Shown here in pieces: positions 1 through 11,631 of a DNA stretch of 64,000 nucleotides. The notes below the pieces were generated by a model. That model was not told the DNA's origin. It searched no databases and was given only the letters and a program-made list of their open reading frames with translations. A program made the position numbers and the translations under genes. Origin of the DNA: Dioscorea cayenensis subsp. rotundata (Eukaryota; Streptophyta; Magnoliopsida; Dioscoreales; Dioscoreaceae); NCBI RefSeq assembly GCF_009730915.1, contig NC_052496.1:729875-793874 (forward strand), in the 5' to 3' direction. Numbering within the stretch: position 1 is the stretch's first letter; each line of letters opens with the position of its first letter.

Positions 1-34
1 AACCCGCCACGCAAAGCTTCGAAACCCTCTCTAA

Positions 35-103
35 AATGGCGTCTTCTCGAGGATCTCCATCTTCATGGCTGCCATTGCTTCGCCCCCGTTGCTTCTTCGT
101 CTA
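35..103 (+). promoter_or_regulatory. Upstream open reading frame overlapping the methyltransferase start
   Basis: The first ATG in the window (35) has A at -3 and G at +4, a strong plant context, and runs 22 codons to TAG at 101-103. The main ATG at 65 lies inside it in another frame and has a weaker context (T at -3). If the transcript starts upstream of 35, this frame could lower translation of the main protein. The transcription start is not visible. Confidence 0.35.
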
Positions 104-2810
104 GGGAGAGCCCATTCCCTTTGGTCTCGCTCCCCATTTGCAGCTGTTTTCTCTAAGCCTTCTTCACGACGTATTTTCTTTGGTTTTGGGGCCTCTGTTC
201 TAGATCAGCTCGGCCGCATGACCTCTCTCGGAAGCCGCTTCTCCACCGCTTCAGCGAGGCCTCAGCAGGATGTGTCTCCGGTCGAGCAGGTTTGCCTTTG
301 ATCTTGGATGTTCTTGTAGGGATTTTATATGGTTAGAAGGATGGGATTGGGAATTAGAGGTTGAGATGCCGTTTTCTGTTTTTGTTGTTTGGATTTTGCG
401 TTTTAGGTTTTGAAGAATGTGGAATGGCCAGAGGTGTTCCCATTCAAGGCTGAGGATTTCAGCCGATTCGATGAGTACTCTCTTGGACACTCCTTTCGCC
501 ATTTTGCTTTAATTTCTGCTTTTGATTCGAGAGAAATTATTGTGAAAAGTCACACTAAACACTATTTTGGAATCAATTGAATATGTTTAGATCATCGGAT
601 TCTTTGTTCTACTCGGAACCTCGATTTGTTACGCATATTGATGATCCAGCTATCGCTGCGCTTACGAGGTACTATTCAAAGGTTTTTCCACCGAGTAACA
701 CTCCTGGCGTGTCTCTCTTAGATTTGTGCAGCAGCTGGGTAGGCCATTCTGATTTCATTTTTGGCCTCAAGAGCTTAGTTTTGCTCATATGATTTGTGTA
801 TTTTGATTGAACTCCTTTGGTGTTGTGTTGTACATTTAGGTTAGCCACTATCCTCCTGGGTACAAGCAAGATAGAATTGTGGGAATGGGCATGAACGAAG
901 AAGAGCTCAAGCTGAATCCGGTACTTGGAAATGTTAATTTATATAGGATGCAGGCATTAATAGATCCTTGTTCATTTGCTATTTGTGAGAATTAATATTC
1001 AATCATATCAAATTTCACTCAATTTTATTTAAGCATGTTTCAAACCCACACCTCAATGCCAGTTATGAGTGAAGGAGAAATCTCTGCTTGTGAGCAATTC
1101 TCATAACTGCTTCACTAAGGTACTTATGTGTATAGCTAACTTCAGTTTGATGCATTTTCAGATATTGACTGACTATATTGTGCAAGATCTAAATGAGAAC
1201 CCCAAACTTCCATTTGCTGATGATTCTTTTGATGTCATAACCAATGTGGTATGATGCCCTTTCTTTGTGTTCATTACAAGGGTTCCTTTTTCTTATTTTG
1301 TTGCTATGTTCTATTTCGTCTCTTTTTTATTGTAATTCTGTTATTTCTTTTCCATTTTGGCTAGCGGCTACTGACAGTGAAATTTCTGTTTATCTTTATC
1401 ACCTAGTCTCAGCATGCTAATATTTGTGGAGCATTTTGTTAACGTCTCTAGGATTGGTGTAGAGGCCTACTAAGGTCTGGGTTTTGAGCTCACTGCTATT
1501 TGCTTTGTCCACATTTTATACTTATCACTGTCACTGTCTTCTGATTTTGTTTTTATTTTGGCTGTTTTATTTATTTATTTATTTTTATGAGAAGCAATTT
1601 AGCTGCAAATTTTGTCCTATAACTTGTGTTTTTCCTAATTAGCCGTGGAGGAAAGGTTTTACTTGAATGCATTTTGTTCGTTTTTTCTTTTTTTGGGCAT
1701 CTTCATTGCATATGGATTCAATGTTACATGATATTGCTTGCCATTTTCATATTCTGGAATCTGAGAAATATTGCAGGTAAGTGTTGACTACCTGACCAAA
1801 CCGATCGAAGTTTTCAAGGAGATGCAACGGATACTCAAACCAGGTGGTCTAGCTGTAATGAGGTATTAAGTTATTTCACTGCATTTTTTTTTTAATATTA
1901 TCTGTTCACGTTCCTTATATGCTGTTCCATTAATTTCAATAGAACAATGTTCTGTCTTTTAACATTTACTGTAATCAATAAGCGCCACAACCTTACAAAA
2001 ATTTTGATGTCATTAAAAACTATTCTGAAGGACATCTATATTTCCCTACATGATATGGCGCTAATCAGGTTCATTTGTTTTCAAGCATATAAAGTTTGAA
2101 TTAGTTAATCTTAGGATCCAAGATATGATTCTTGTACTTAATACATTGATCTCAGTTTGGTCTTTTCAGTCTGTTTGTGTTAAAAATAGAGAGAATTAAT
2201 TGGGCATTTTGCTCTTGTTATTCTCTTTGATAGTAATTTGAGCTTTGATTCTATGACTAGTTCTCTTTTTGTTTTGCAAATCTCTAAGTAATCAAATGAT
2301 CACTTGGCAATATCCAAGATCTCTAGTTTGATATAAAATGCTCCCAGGACAGTTGCCGTGAACATCAGTACTAGCTGCGAGAATTAGTCCAGACTTAGAA
2401 CTGGTTTTATTAGGATTTCACCAAAAATTTTCAATCGCATTCGGGCGGCATTGATAGAATCTGTAGAAGATGCACAGTTGCTAATCATGTGCATTTCTAT
2501 TGTATAGTTTCTCAAATCGTCTATTCTGGACCAAAGCCATCTCTATTTGGACATCTACCGGTGATGTTGATCATGCCTGGATTGTTGGGGCCTACTTCCA
2601 TTATGCTGGAGGCTTTGAACCCCCTGTGGTATTGTTACAAATAACTGCATTCCTTGACTCATGTTAGCTTGTGAAGTATGTTATTTTACGCATTCATGTT
2701 AATTTAAATTGTGGTGATCTGGTTTGCAGGCCGTGGACATATCCCCCAACCCAGGGCGATCGGATCCCATGTATATAGTGTATTCAAGGAAGAAGCTAAA
2801 TACTGTATGA
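65..2810 (+). CDS. SAM-dependent methyltransferase-like protein, probably organellar
   Basis: Eight exons give an open frame of 298 codons: 65-289, 407-474, 591-738, 840-920, 1162-1248, 1777-1862, 2508-2628, 2730-2810 (TGA). All introns are GT-AG and phases agree. The N-terminus is rich in Arg, Ser, Ala and Leu with almost no acidic residues, as in a mitochondrial or plastid targeting peptide. Around residues 139-150 the run SLLDLCSSWVSHYP is a motif-I-like start of a Rossmann methyltransferase fold. Further on are PFADDSFDVI (motif II-like) and MQRILKPGGLAVMSFSN (post-motif region), as in type-11 methyltransferases. The substrate cannot be told. The family occurs in plants and cyanobacteria and is mostly uncharacterised. 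An out-of-frame ATG at 35 lies upstream and its short frame (stop at 101-103) overlaps the start used here. It is in the same direction as the ribokinase gene 690 bases downstream, with no sign that the two are linked in function. Confidence 0.85.
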
Positions 2811-2841
2811 TTACTGAATATATGTTTATATATATACACTC

Positions 2842-2844
<3 letters not shown>

Positions 2845-2877
<33 letters not shown>
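2845..2877. repeat. (TA)n microsatellite
   Basis: Uninterrupted TA dinucleotides 35 bases downstream of the methyltransferase stop codon, probably within or just past its 3' UTR. Confidence 0.9.
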
Positions 2878-2880
<3 letters not shown>

Positions 2881-3168
2881 GTGAGCAACATAGTTTTCTA
2901 CTTATGAGTCTATAACTTTTGTTTTGTTTTGTAAGAGGTGCATAAATCGTAGGAGATATATTGCCAATTGATTTAAAAGAAAAACTGTCTGTTTATTCAA
3001 ATTACTTTGGTTAATGTTATAAACTTATAATGAACAAAAAAATTTAGATAATTTATTTATATATATTTTAATAAATTATAATATCAATAAATTTATAAAA
3101 CTAAGATTTTAATTTTAAAATATTTAGTATTTATTAATTAGATCAAAATTTACTCAATTTTCCTCCTA

Positions 3169-3172
<4 letters not shown>

Positions 3173-3223
<51 letters not shown>
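3173..3223. repeat. (TA)n microsatellite
   Basis: About 25 uninterrupted TA dinucleotides in the methyltransferase-ribokinase spacer. Confidence 0.9.
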
Positions 3224-3226
<3 letters not shown>

Positions 3227-3500
3227 TAAACTCCACATTTAAACTTAACCCAACAACCCAGGAAAGAGATAATAACAAAAATAAAATAATAAAAAAAAGG
3301 AGATAACAACAAAGATGGTAGATAATAATAAAGATAAAGATGAAGAATAATGATAACAAATTTTCTTTTATCATAAAGATTATTTTACTAAAAATAGAGC
3401 AATCAGCTTCGTCCTTATGCTAATCAAAAGGAATTTAAGTTGGCCGTAAAAATCCTCTGAAAATCTTTTCTCCATCGCTGCGGAGCTTGAGTGAATAAAA

Positions 3501-5933
3501 ATGGAGTCTTTGATCCAAATCTCAGCGTCCCCAACTCCCCTTCTGTCTCTTCGCCTCAACAACAATGGCCACCATCCCACCACCCACATCTCTTTCGCCT
3601 CCAAGTCCTTTGCCTCGCCATTGCTCTCCGTCTCCGCCTCGTCCGAGAAGCCCGTGGTCGTCGTTGGCTCCGCCAACGCCGATATCTATGTTGAGATCGA
3701 TCGCTTGCCCAAGGAGGGAGAGACTGTCTCCGCCCGCTCCGGTGAGACGCTCGCCGGCGGCAAGGGCGCCAACCAGGCCTGCTGCGGTGCCCTCCTTTGC
3801 CCCCATGGTCGTTCCACTTTCTTCCTTGGCCGCGTCGGTAGTGATGCTCACGGACAATTGATTGAAGACGCACTGTCGGACGGCGGCGTGCGGCTCGACC
3901 GGCTCCAGCGTGTGGAGGCGGCGCCCACGGGCCATGCTGTGGTAATGCTGCAGGAGAATGGGCAGAACTCGATAATCATCGTTGGCGGGGCTAATATATG
4001 GGGGTGGCAGGATGAGGTGATGGTTGAGGACTTGGAGGTGGTGAAGGATGCTGGGATTGTGTTGCTGCAGCGCGAGATCCCTGACCGCGTTAATTTGCAG
4101 GTTGCTCAGGTAATCCTAATGTGTCGTGTGTTTGTGGTTTTCTTTTTCTGGTTCTAAAGTTGTTAGATTTTTCTGAATTAGTGTAAAAATTTGAGCTTGC
4201 ACTTATCTTTATTGTGTGATTTCTCTCAATAATCTTGAATTGTTACTTTCTTGTGAGTATAATTATGATTCTTGATACTGGGCTTCAAAATACTTTGCCT
4301 TGCTGCAGGAATGTGAATGGTCGGCAGTTGTTGGTTTTCATTCAATTGTTGGAGTGTAAAATTTAGTAGGATAGCTTTAGAATTGGCTTAGACAAGGCAT
4401 TGATGAATATTCAGTGAACCGTAATAAAGTCCTTGAAGGCAGCCTATAAATTGATCTAGAAATCACTTGCTCACAAGTAGATAAATTTAATAACTTCACA
4501 GTTTTCTGAGATGGCATGACATAGACAATGGCCATTTGTTTTCTGATATTGTTGTATCTTTGTGTTTTGTTTCTTTATTTATGATATATATTTATCTTAA
4601 TGGTGAGAATACATTTATCTTTTAGTGCCTCAAAAACTCTCTTTTTTACCTTAATTGGATTACATCTCTGCTAATTAGAACTTCATTACATAGGCGGCAC
4701 GAAGAGCAAATGTTCCGGTTATCCTAGATGTTGGAGGGATGGAGGGTCCTATCTCAAAAGAGCTTATTAACGTTGTGGATATTTTGAGCCCAAATGAAAC
4801 AGAGCTAGCACGCCTGACAGGAATGCCAACAGAGAATTTTGAACAAATTACTCATGCTGCTATGAAGTGCCATGAAATGGTGAGGCCTATACGCTTTTCT
4901 TGTGTTAATATCTAATGAGATTGATTGCATACTGAAGACATGCACGGTACATCTAAAACCACTCCATATCCTTTACTTTCTGGATCATTCTCTAGTTTAT
5001 ATTTGGTGATTTTATTAATGTGTGGTTTTTTAAAACTGAAAGCATTTCTTACATTGCGCTTCTCAAATAATTCTTTATCTCTTTTTGGGCAAACATTGGA
5101 TCTGCAAGCCTCATTGAGTGAAAAACAGGATCAAGTAGGGTTGCGGATTGGATTGAGCAGGGGTGATGTTGGATGTATATACAAGAATTGTTTACTTCTT
5201 CGGATGTGTTTTGGTGCTAATTTGAAGTATGTTAATTCAAGGGCTCTCCAAGAAGGCCTTAGGACAAGTGAAACTACTTCCATGGTACATTATGTAATTC
5301 ACTAATGGACAGCATGGAAAACTATTTAATCTGAGGAGAATCTATAATACAAAGGCAAATAAAAGAATTGCATTTATTATGTGTTAATGCTGAGCTTGTT
5401 AGCAGATAATTTAATTCCAGGGAAATTTTGGAGAAATAGCGACAAAGTTCAGATTTGAGAGTTTTGCACTTTCTGTTTTTTTTTTGTGGTTTACCTTTTT
5501 TTTTATTTAATTATATTGAAACATTTAGCATAAGGTGCTTAACTCTCAACACATTGAACAATTTTAGGGTACTAAACAAGTTCTAGTAAAGCTTGGTGAG
5601 AAAGGTTCGGCTTTATTTATTCAAGGGCAGGAGCCTATTAGGCAGCCTATCATCACCGCCAAGAGAGTTGTTGATACCACTGGAGCAGGAGATACATTTA
5701 CTGCTGCTTTTGCCGTCGCCCTTGTGGAGGGCAAGTCCAAAACAGAATGCTTGAAATTTGCAGGTATAGAAATGCTCAGATCATCTAAATCTCTTTTTCC
5801 AAGTCTAATGAATTCCATTCTCACACTGGCCCTTATTTCAGCTGCGGCAGCCTCTCTTTGTGTACAAGTGAAAGGGGCGATTCCAAGTATGCCGAAGAGG
5901 GCAGCAGTTATGAAGCTTTTAGATTCTCTTTAA
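3501..5933 (+). CDS. RBSK: Ribokinase, probably plastid-targeted
   Basis: Phosphorylates D-ribose at O5 with ATP (PfkB sugar kinase family). Four exons, 3501-4109, 4694-4879, 5568-5763 and 5842-5933 (TAA), give 360 residues. Residues 1-50 are rich in Ser, Pro, Ala and Leu without acidic residues, like a chloroplast transit peptide; the kinase core then starts at PVVVVGSANADIYVEIDRLP. The di-glycine ribose-binding motif GGKGANQA is at about 86-93. The middle signature SPNETE lies in exon 2. The PfkB signature DTTGAGDTF is at about 301-309, where the Asp of GAGD is the catalytic base known in this family. All key motifs are present, so it should be active. Exon 1 is strikingly GC-rich against the AT-rich introns. 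It converges with P450-A, whose stop lies 537 bases downstream on the other strand. Confidence 0.93.
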
Positions 5934-6470
5934 AAGAGTTTGCTCTACCATAATCTACTCGTCAAGGAGAAGTACATCTTTCAAGGATTCTGGGGAAACC
6001 TGTTAAACAAAAGCGGATGGAATAACTGCATGTGATATGTAATCATGCTATGATTGTTAACAAATAATTCAACTCCAGGGATGATTTAAGGAAACAACAA
6101 ATGAGAGTTCAATTCTTGTTTGGTCGTTGTAGTTAATCCTAGATGTGGTTTGTGTCAGTATATAGCTTTTCCTGTGTATTAATACATGCATGGATTAATA
6201 CAAACAGCATAATAATTTTTATTTTATGTTCATATAAATTGGAGTTTATGAACCTTGAGTTTATGCAAGCGCCAAATGTATTTTATTACCTGTTTTTATT
6301 TTAAGTCATTCCGTTTGGAATATTGTAAGTTATTATACGTATGACGTAAGTTCAGCAACACTTGTGCCCTCACTTTCCATGAACTGATATTCGAACTTAT
6401 TTGAGTTCATTCTTTATGCATAGACAAAGTGTTCCAATAACAACAGTCTCACAATAAAATATATAATACA
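5934..6470. other. Spacer between convergent ribokinase and P450-A genes
   Basis: Holds the 3' ends of both genes and no supported coding sequence or repeat. AATAAA-like motifs occur on both strands, but the poly(A) sites cannot be placed. Confidence 0.6.
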
Positions 6471-8459
6471 TCAAAGTTTATGCACCATGAGTTGAGCTCC
6501 ATGTTGCGGTTGAAGAGTGATAACAGTCCATGGTGCATGAATGTAAGAAGGTGAGAGCTCAAACGAGAAGTGTTGCAGTATCATACTAAGTGCTATCTTA
6601 GCTTCAATCAATGCAAAGTTCTGGCCAATGCATACACGAGGACCACCACCAAACGGAAAGAAAGCACCTGCAACTTTTGAAGCTTTTGATATCCCTTCTG
6701 CAAACCTCTCTGGCTTGAATTCTTTTGCATCTTCTCCCCAGAATTCAGTGTCATGGTGAATTAAGAGTATAGGCAATAAGAGTATCACACCTGGAGGATA
6801 AGTAATCCCACCAACTTCAATTGTTTTATATGTTCTTCTGTTCAGGAAAACTGCTGGCGGGTATAATCTGAGAACTTCATATAGAATCATGGTCACCTGC
6901 AGCAATCACAAACATTATGTTAATCATGAAATGTTTGGTTGAACAACTTATTAAATAATTCAAAAAAAGAAATTAATATTTAAGTAGTTACAGTCTTCAG
7001 GTGGCTCAATCCATCCATGTCAGGTGTGTTCTTCCCAAACACTTGAAGAACCTCTTCCCTTGCCTTATCCTGCCAGTTTGGATACATGCTCAACAAAATC
7101 ATTGTCCATGTGAGCAGAACTGAAGTGGTCTCTTGCCCTGCAAAGTAGAACAGTTTGCACTCTTGAATTACTTCCTCAGTAGTCATCACTCTGTTTTTGG
7201 ACTTTCCATGCTCTTCTTCACCCTCTTTCATATTGGACTCTAATAATATACCCAGAAGATCATTCTTGCTACTTTCCCCCATTCTTATGGCCGTCTCTCT
7301 CTTCTCAATCATGTCTCTGAGTATTCTTTTCATTTCTTTGTCAACTTGTCTTCTTCTCTTATTCATTGGTGTGGGCAGAAACCTGATTAAATCAAGACCA
7401 AACTTCTTATTGAACGAAGAAAAAGAAAAAAAGGGAAAAAAATCAGGAAGCCAGATTGAAAAAAAGGAATATTAATTGAAAGAAGGCATACTGATAACCC
7501 GGGATATAAACACTCTGGAAAGCCTGAATACAAAGCTGGGTTTGTTCTTTTAGGAATTGGAATATTCTTCTTCCTTCTTCATAGTTGCTACCAAATGCAG
7601 TTCTGGAGATGGCATCTTGTGTGACATTTTGAAGCTCTGGAAACACATCTAATTCCAAACAGCCTCCATCAGGAATCATCTTGTCCCATTTTCTAATTAT
7701 TTCACCACAAGATGTAGAGAATGCTGGCACCATCAGCTGCAAACCAGAAAGTTTAGTGTGTAATTATCTCAGTCCATCTGTTTTTGATAAACAAAAAATT
7801 TGCTAACAATGTGGTCTTCTATATGTAAAATAGGTAGAATAGCACATTACAGTGATTACCTTCAGCTTGTCAAGATTGAAAGCAGGATTGATAATTCTTC
7901 TGTGTATGGCCCATTTTTGGCCTTCATGCCGAGCAAGTCCTTGAATTAGTAATTTTGAAAGAGGATTTCCTTTTATTTTCATAAAATGCCCAAATTTGTT
8001 TGACAAAACTTCTTTGACCAATCTTGGATCCATCAAGCTCACTCTTGGATCAGGTCCAGCCCAAGTTAAGGACATTTTACCTGCATTTTTTTAAGCATGT
8101 AATATATATTACATACAACACTACTCTGTATATTATAACAACAGTTAAATATAAGTAATAATTCTGCAGGAGTTATTGCAAAGCCATGAAGTGCATGAGT
8201 ATGAGTACCATAATCGTTGATGGCGTTGTAGTAGAGAGGGAGGACACGAGGGGCGATGTCATGTGAGTGAAGGACCATAGGCCGGTTTTTAGCCTCGGTC
8301 AAGAGCCGGACGTTGTCCTTGAGATCGCCATGCAAGATCCGGTAGCGGTTACCGCGCAGGCCCTGCCGTCGGAGCTCGCTCTCGAGCCTTTTCGGCGTCC
8401 ACCAAACCCAATCCAACGTTCTCCAAACCCACACTACTAACACTATCACCATACCCCAT

Positions 8460-8491
<32 letters not shown>
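6471..8491 (-). CDS. Cytochrome P450, CYP72A-type (P450-A), intact
   Basis: Five exons, in transcript order 8491-8209, 8080-7860, 7736-7492, 7382-6992 and 6896-6471 (TGA), give 521 residues with consistent phases and GT-AG introns. The N-terminus is a run of Met followed by a hydrophobic anchor ([16 protein letters not shown]), so it is an ER-membrane monooxygenase. Visible P450 landmarks are AGQETTS (I helix, oxygen activation), EVLR (K helix ExxR, about 387-390), KPERF, and the haem loop [12 protein letters not shown] with the ligand Cys near 469. The ending [15 protein letters not shown] is typical of CYP72A. Plant CYP72A enzymes oxidise triterpenoids, steroids, terpenoid indole precursors or gibberellins; the substrate here is unknown. 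The start lies in a (ATG)10 run, so the exact initiator Met is ambiguous; a stop codon lies in frame just upstream. It is the distal member of the cluster. Confidence 0.93.
8462..8491 (-). repeat. (ATG)10 microsatellite forming the start of P450-A
   Basis: Ten perfect CAT units on the + strand, read as ten consecutive Met codons at the P450-A N-terminus. Slippage would change the number of start codons without changing frame. Confidence 0.85.
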
Positions 8492-8493
<2 letters not shown>

Positions 8494-8754
8494 GTATTGA
8501 TCAAGGAACAGGTAGAGTCATGGCTTTGGGGAGTCATATATATATAATGAAAATAGATGGAGCTGAGTTAGAAAAGTACAATTGGACACGACGTATATCT
8601 GTTATATTAAAAAGCCATTATTGCTTGTAATATATTAAAAAAAAAAGCCATACTTTAAATTGAAGGAAGTTACTAAAATGTCCCGGAAATATCTTTGTTT
8701 TTTCAATAAGCCTAATTTTTTTGATAGCTTAAAAAGGTAAGGTTGATATTAGTG

Positions 8755-9624
8755 GATTTTTTATTTTTTTTTTAAAAAAAGAGTAAAGTGATAAACCATT
8801 TATTTATTAAAAAAGAAAACGAGAACTAACAATAACAAAAAAAAAACTAGGAAAAAATGACAAGAGATGAGATACAGTCACAAGGGGTGATTAATGTCTC
8901 AATTAAATAGCCACGTAAAAAATGAAAAATAGAAAACAAAAACAAAAAGCCAAAAACAGAAGAAACTATACAGCAGTGGAGACAAAATCTACCCTCAGAT
9001 ATCCGAAACCTTCTCAAGAGAAGAAACGGAGTCGAACACTCCTTAGTAGTAGAAGGGATTATGGCACAAGGCTGATCATCTGGACGCGCGCTCAGGAAGT
9101 CAATGGAGCACCTTAACTTATGAATGGAATCACCTGGAAAGCGCTGACTCAGGTCTCTAGTTGTTGAAATCCAAGCAAGAAGCATATAAATAATCTTTGA
9201 AATAACTGAATGCGGAGTAAGAGCAAGCAAATAAAAAATATGATAAATTATCTCGAGCCATAAGTTCCAGAAAATGGCTCTTAAGAGATCCTAAAAAAGT
9301 CACTATGGGTCCTTTAAGGATGGGATTCAAAAGGTCCAAACTTTTGAGATAGACCGAGGGTGAGAGCAAAGACCAAATTTTTGTTTGAAGAAATGCCAAA
9401 TTAGATCGGTTTGAGAAGTCGCACTTAAGTAAGAGATGATCCACTGACTCTGGGTATCTGTGGCATAGAATACAAGTGTCCGTTGCACAACGGATATTAC
9501 GACCTCTTTTGGCTAGGTTGGTGAAGGTAAGACTTTTATCATTCCAAGCAAGCTAGTAAAAAAAGGATATTTTGCTGGGGTAACCCACTTTCCAAAAGTT
9601 GGAATAAAGAGGGGTTTGAATACC
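8755..9624 (-). mobile_element. 5'-truncated LINE (L1-type) fragment with 9-bp target duplication
   Basis: Read on the - strand, decayed reverse-transcriptase C-terminal sequence runs from YSNFWK and SKISF-like stretches (about 9610-9560) through LAWNDKSLTFTNLAKRG to the zinc-knuckle-like CILCHRYPESVDHLLLKCDF (about 9480-9410). It ends with a 3' region carrying the AATAAATAAATGGTTTATC-type tail and an A-rich end (8760-8800 on +). The same protein order occurs in the LINE at 23339-24474. The 9-mer ATATTAGTG lies at both ends (8746-8754 and 9625-9633), as expected for a target-site duplication. The frames are broken by stops, so the copy is dead. Confidence 0.75.
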
Positions 9625-9732
9625 ATATTAGTGAAAAAATGAAAAATATTTTTTATAAAATAGAATTTTATTTTTTGTTTAAGAGGGAAAGATTAAATGA
9701 AAAATTAGGCCAAAGAGGTAGGGGACTTTCAT

Positions 9733-9995
9733 TTACCAAAAAACTCATAGCTTAACAACACAGCCCCACTTGCTTAAGATTGAGGTAAGAGATTTTTATT
9801 GCTCCGAATTCAAATCCTCCCCGTAGTAAATTAAGTTGTGGTAACGGATCTCTAACGTGGATTTGGATTTGTCACTCAAGCTTCGTGTCCTCAGGTGAGA
9901 GCGTAGGGTTGAATGTTCACTTTTCGGCCATGTGCACACCTTTAACTGTATGATTTGTCCATTTTGTTAAAAATAAAATAAAATAAAAATAAAAA
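9733..9995 (+). mobile_element. SINE-like element, tRNA-derived type
   Basis: Starts with an A-box-like stretch (ATAGCTTAACAACACAGC), has a B-box-like GAATTCAAATCC about 50 bases on, and ends in an A-rich tail (AAAATAAAATAAAAATAAA). Its second half (GTAACGGATCTCTAAC to CCTCAGGTGAG and beyond) resembles the element at 36415-36640 base by base, so the two are probably one family. CTCATA flanks both ends (near 9745 and 9995) and may be a short target duplication. Boundaries are approximate. Confidence 0.5.
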
Positions 9996-10420
9996 TAAAA
10001 ATTCTCATAAACTTTTACCACTGTTCTTGTCTATATCTTGGTGAAGTTTGGAGTCGCATGTATGTATGTAAATTAAAGTGTCTCTGAGGGTATAGATAAC
10101 TAGAGAAAAAAAAAAGTCGTAGAATTGATTAGAAGATGGAAAAATGGAAGACAATAACACTACCCATATGATGTCAGTGATAACGTTACGGTATTCTAGA
10201 TCCATCTGATGTCAGTGATAATGTCATGGTATTCTAGATAAATCCATGTTGGACATAAGAAAAGATTAATGAAGTGGTCCTTCTTTGCCATTTGTCTTTC
10301 CTTTTTAGTCATCTTAACTTGCCATGGACATATATTTCTTTATTTTCTAATTTGATTAGACCGTGACAATAGGGTGAATTTTTTTTTTCTTTTTTGTACA
10401 AACATGACAAGCCATGTCAG

Positions 10421-11162
10421 TAGGAGTGGACATGGGCCGGGCGACCCATGGGCTGGCCCAAACCCAGCCCAAAAAATACAGGGCCTGGGTTTAGAAAGTT
10501 AGCTAAAAGCGAGTTGAGCTCAAATGTTTTACTGATTAATTTCAGCTGGGTTTGAGTCAGATGAATTTTGACTCGACCCGACCCTGCCCGACCCGAATAA
10601 ATAAATAATATATATATATATATATATATATAATAGTAATAGGCTTGAAAAGAGTAAACATTTATTTTTTTTTTTTGAAAAAGTGGATAAACCACATGCA
10701 TTAACTGAAAATAAGTCCAAACAACATCCACTAGAAGTGGAGCAAAAACAAAGTACAAGATAACAAGGTCGAAACAAAATAACACAACAAGACCCCTAAC
10801 CCACCCAAAGGTTAGGGTCAAAAAATCACTGACTACTCAGCTTTGTCTTCTTCGCCGGATCTTGGCTGGTCATTCAAGAGTAAACATTTATAATACTTGT
10901 GTTGTATTTTTTTTAAATGTTTGAAAAAATTTTAGGGGTTGTAGTAGTAGTTTTATTTAGTTATTTCAATTATTACATAAAAAAAATTATTTATTTTTTG
11001 GGTTGGGTTGGGCTGGGCCTGGGCCTAATGACAATCAAATGGGTCGGGTTTGGATCAAAACAATTTGGCCCGAACATGGCCTGGCCCAGCCCAACCCGAA
11101 TATATGGGTTGTATATTTGAGTCTTGCCCAGCTCAGACCTGACCCGCTCATGTCCACCCCTA
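10421..11162. mobile_element. hAT-like non-autonomous element with 8-bp target duplication
   Basis: The ends are inverted repeats: left TAGGAGTGGACATGGGCCGG, right (reverse complement) TAGGGGTGGACATGAGCGGG. Both are flanked by the identical 8-mer CATGTCAG (10413-10420 and 11163-11170). An 8-bp duplication with GGGTGG and GGGCC-rich ends fits the hAT superfamily. No transposase is encoded; the open frames over the element are low-complexity. A LINE 3' fragment is nested at 10666-10875. Confidence 0.8.
10666..10875 (-). mobile_element. LINE 3'-end fragment nested in the hAT-like element, 16-bp target duplication
   Basis: The 16-mer AAGAGTAAACATTTAT is present at 10650-10665 and again at 10876-10891. 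Between the copies, on the - strand, is a LINE 3' untranslated tail ending in TGCATGTGGTTTATCCAC followed by poly(A) (a T run on +). The tail matches the 3' ends of the other LINE copies in the window. Since it splits the hAT-like element, it inserted later. Confidence 0.8.
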
Positions 11163-11324
11163 CATGTCAGGACAACTGCAGATAAAAACATTATTATTTT
11201 ACAAAAGTGACCCAATAATAATAGATTAAACATTATTAGTTTTTTAAATTTTTTTTTAGGATGGTAGACATGATTGTATCTTATATATTGTAAATTTGTT
11301 TAATTCTTTGTTGTGTGCAATAAT

Positions 11325-11515
11325 AATTTTTTTTTTTGAGGTAGGGAGATAAACACCAACTCTCAGTGGCGTACATACAGACAAAAAATTGCCATAAAGT
11401 CCTCACTTTCTTAAAACTTGGGAATACGGTTAGGAAAATTCGAATTTGTGTCTCTTCCAACGAAAGGATCAGGTATTGTTGGGCTACAAGCCAGTTGGTC
11501 TTTTTTTTTTTCTCG
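11325..11515 (-). mobile_element. SINE-like element between two homopolymer runs
   Basis: On the - strand the segment begins near GGCTTGTAGCCCAACAATAC (A-box-like), has ACAAATTCGAATTTTCC (B-box-like) about 45 bases later, and ends with a poly(A) tail (T run at about 11327-11338 on +). This arrangement is that of tRNA-derived SINEs. No clear target duplication was found. Confidence 0.4.
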
Positions 11516-11631
11516 AGAGAGAAGAAAAAAAAATGATTTCAAATAATCGGACAATTTAAATGTTTGCAAATTATCATATATCTACTAGTTATCAGTGTTC
11601 CAACGACTCACGCACAATAAGATTATATGAA

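Larger units (their letters stand above)
2811..3500. other. Intergenic: methyltransferase 3' region and ribokinase 5' region, AT-rich with two (TA)n runs
   Basis: No coding region supported. Two pure TA runs lie at 2845-2877 and 3173-3223. The reading frames across the second run, which give long Tyr-Ile repeats, are by-products of the dinucleotide. The last 100 bases before 3501 should carry the ribokinase leader, but I see no clear TATA box. Confidence 0.7.

Noticed and set aside
3150-3374. Open frames with long Tyr-Ile runs (also near 10417-10821, 14259-14491, 29019-29399, 55109-55131, 55990-56020)
   Set aside because: They are made by (TA)n microsatellites and have no protein-like flanks.
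4925-5305. 126-codon frame inside ribokinase intron 2
   Set aside because: It lies between two exons that join perfectly. Its translation has no recognisable domain and includes AT-rich intron-like stretches.
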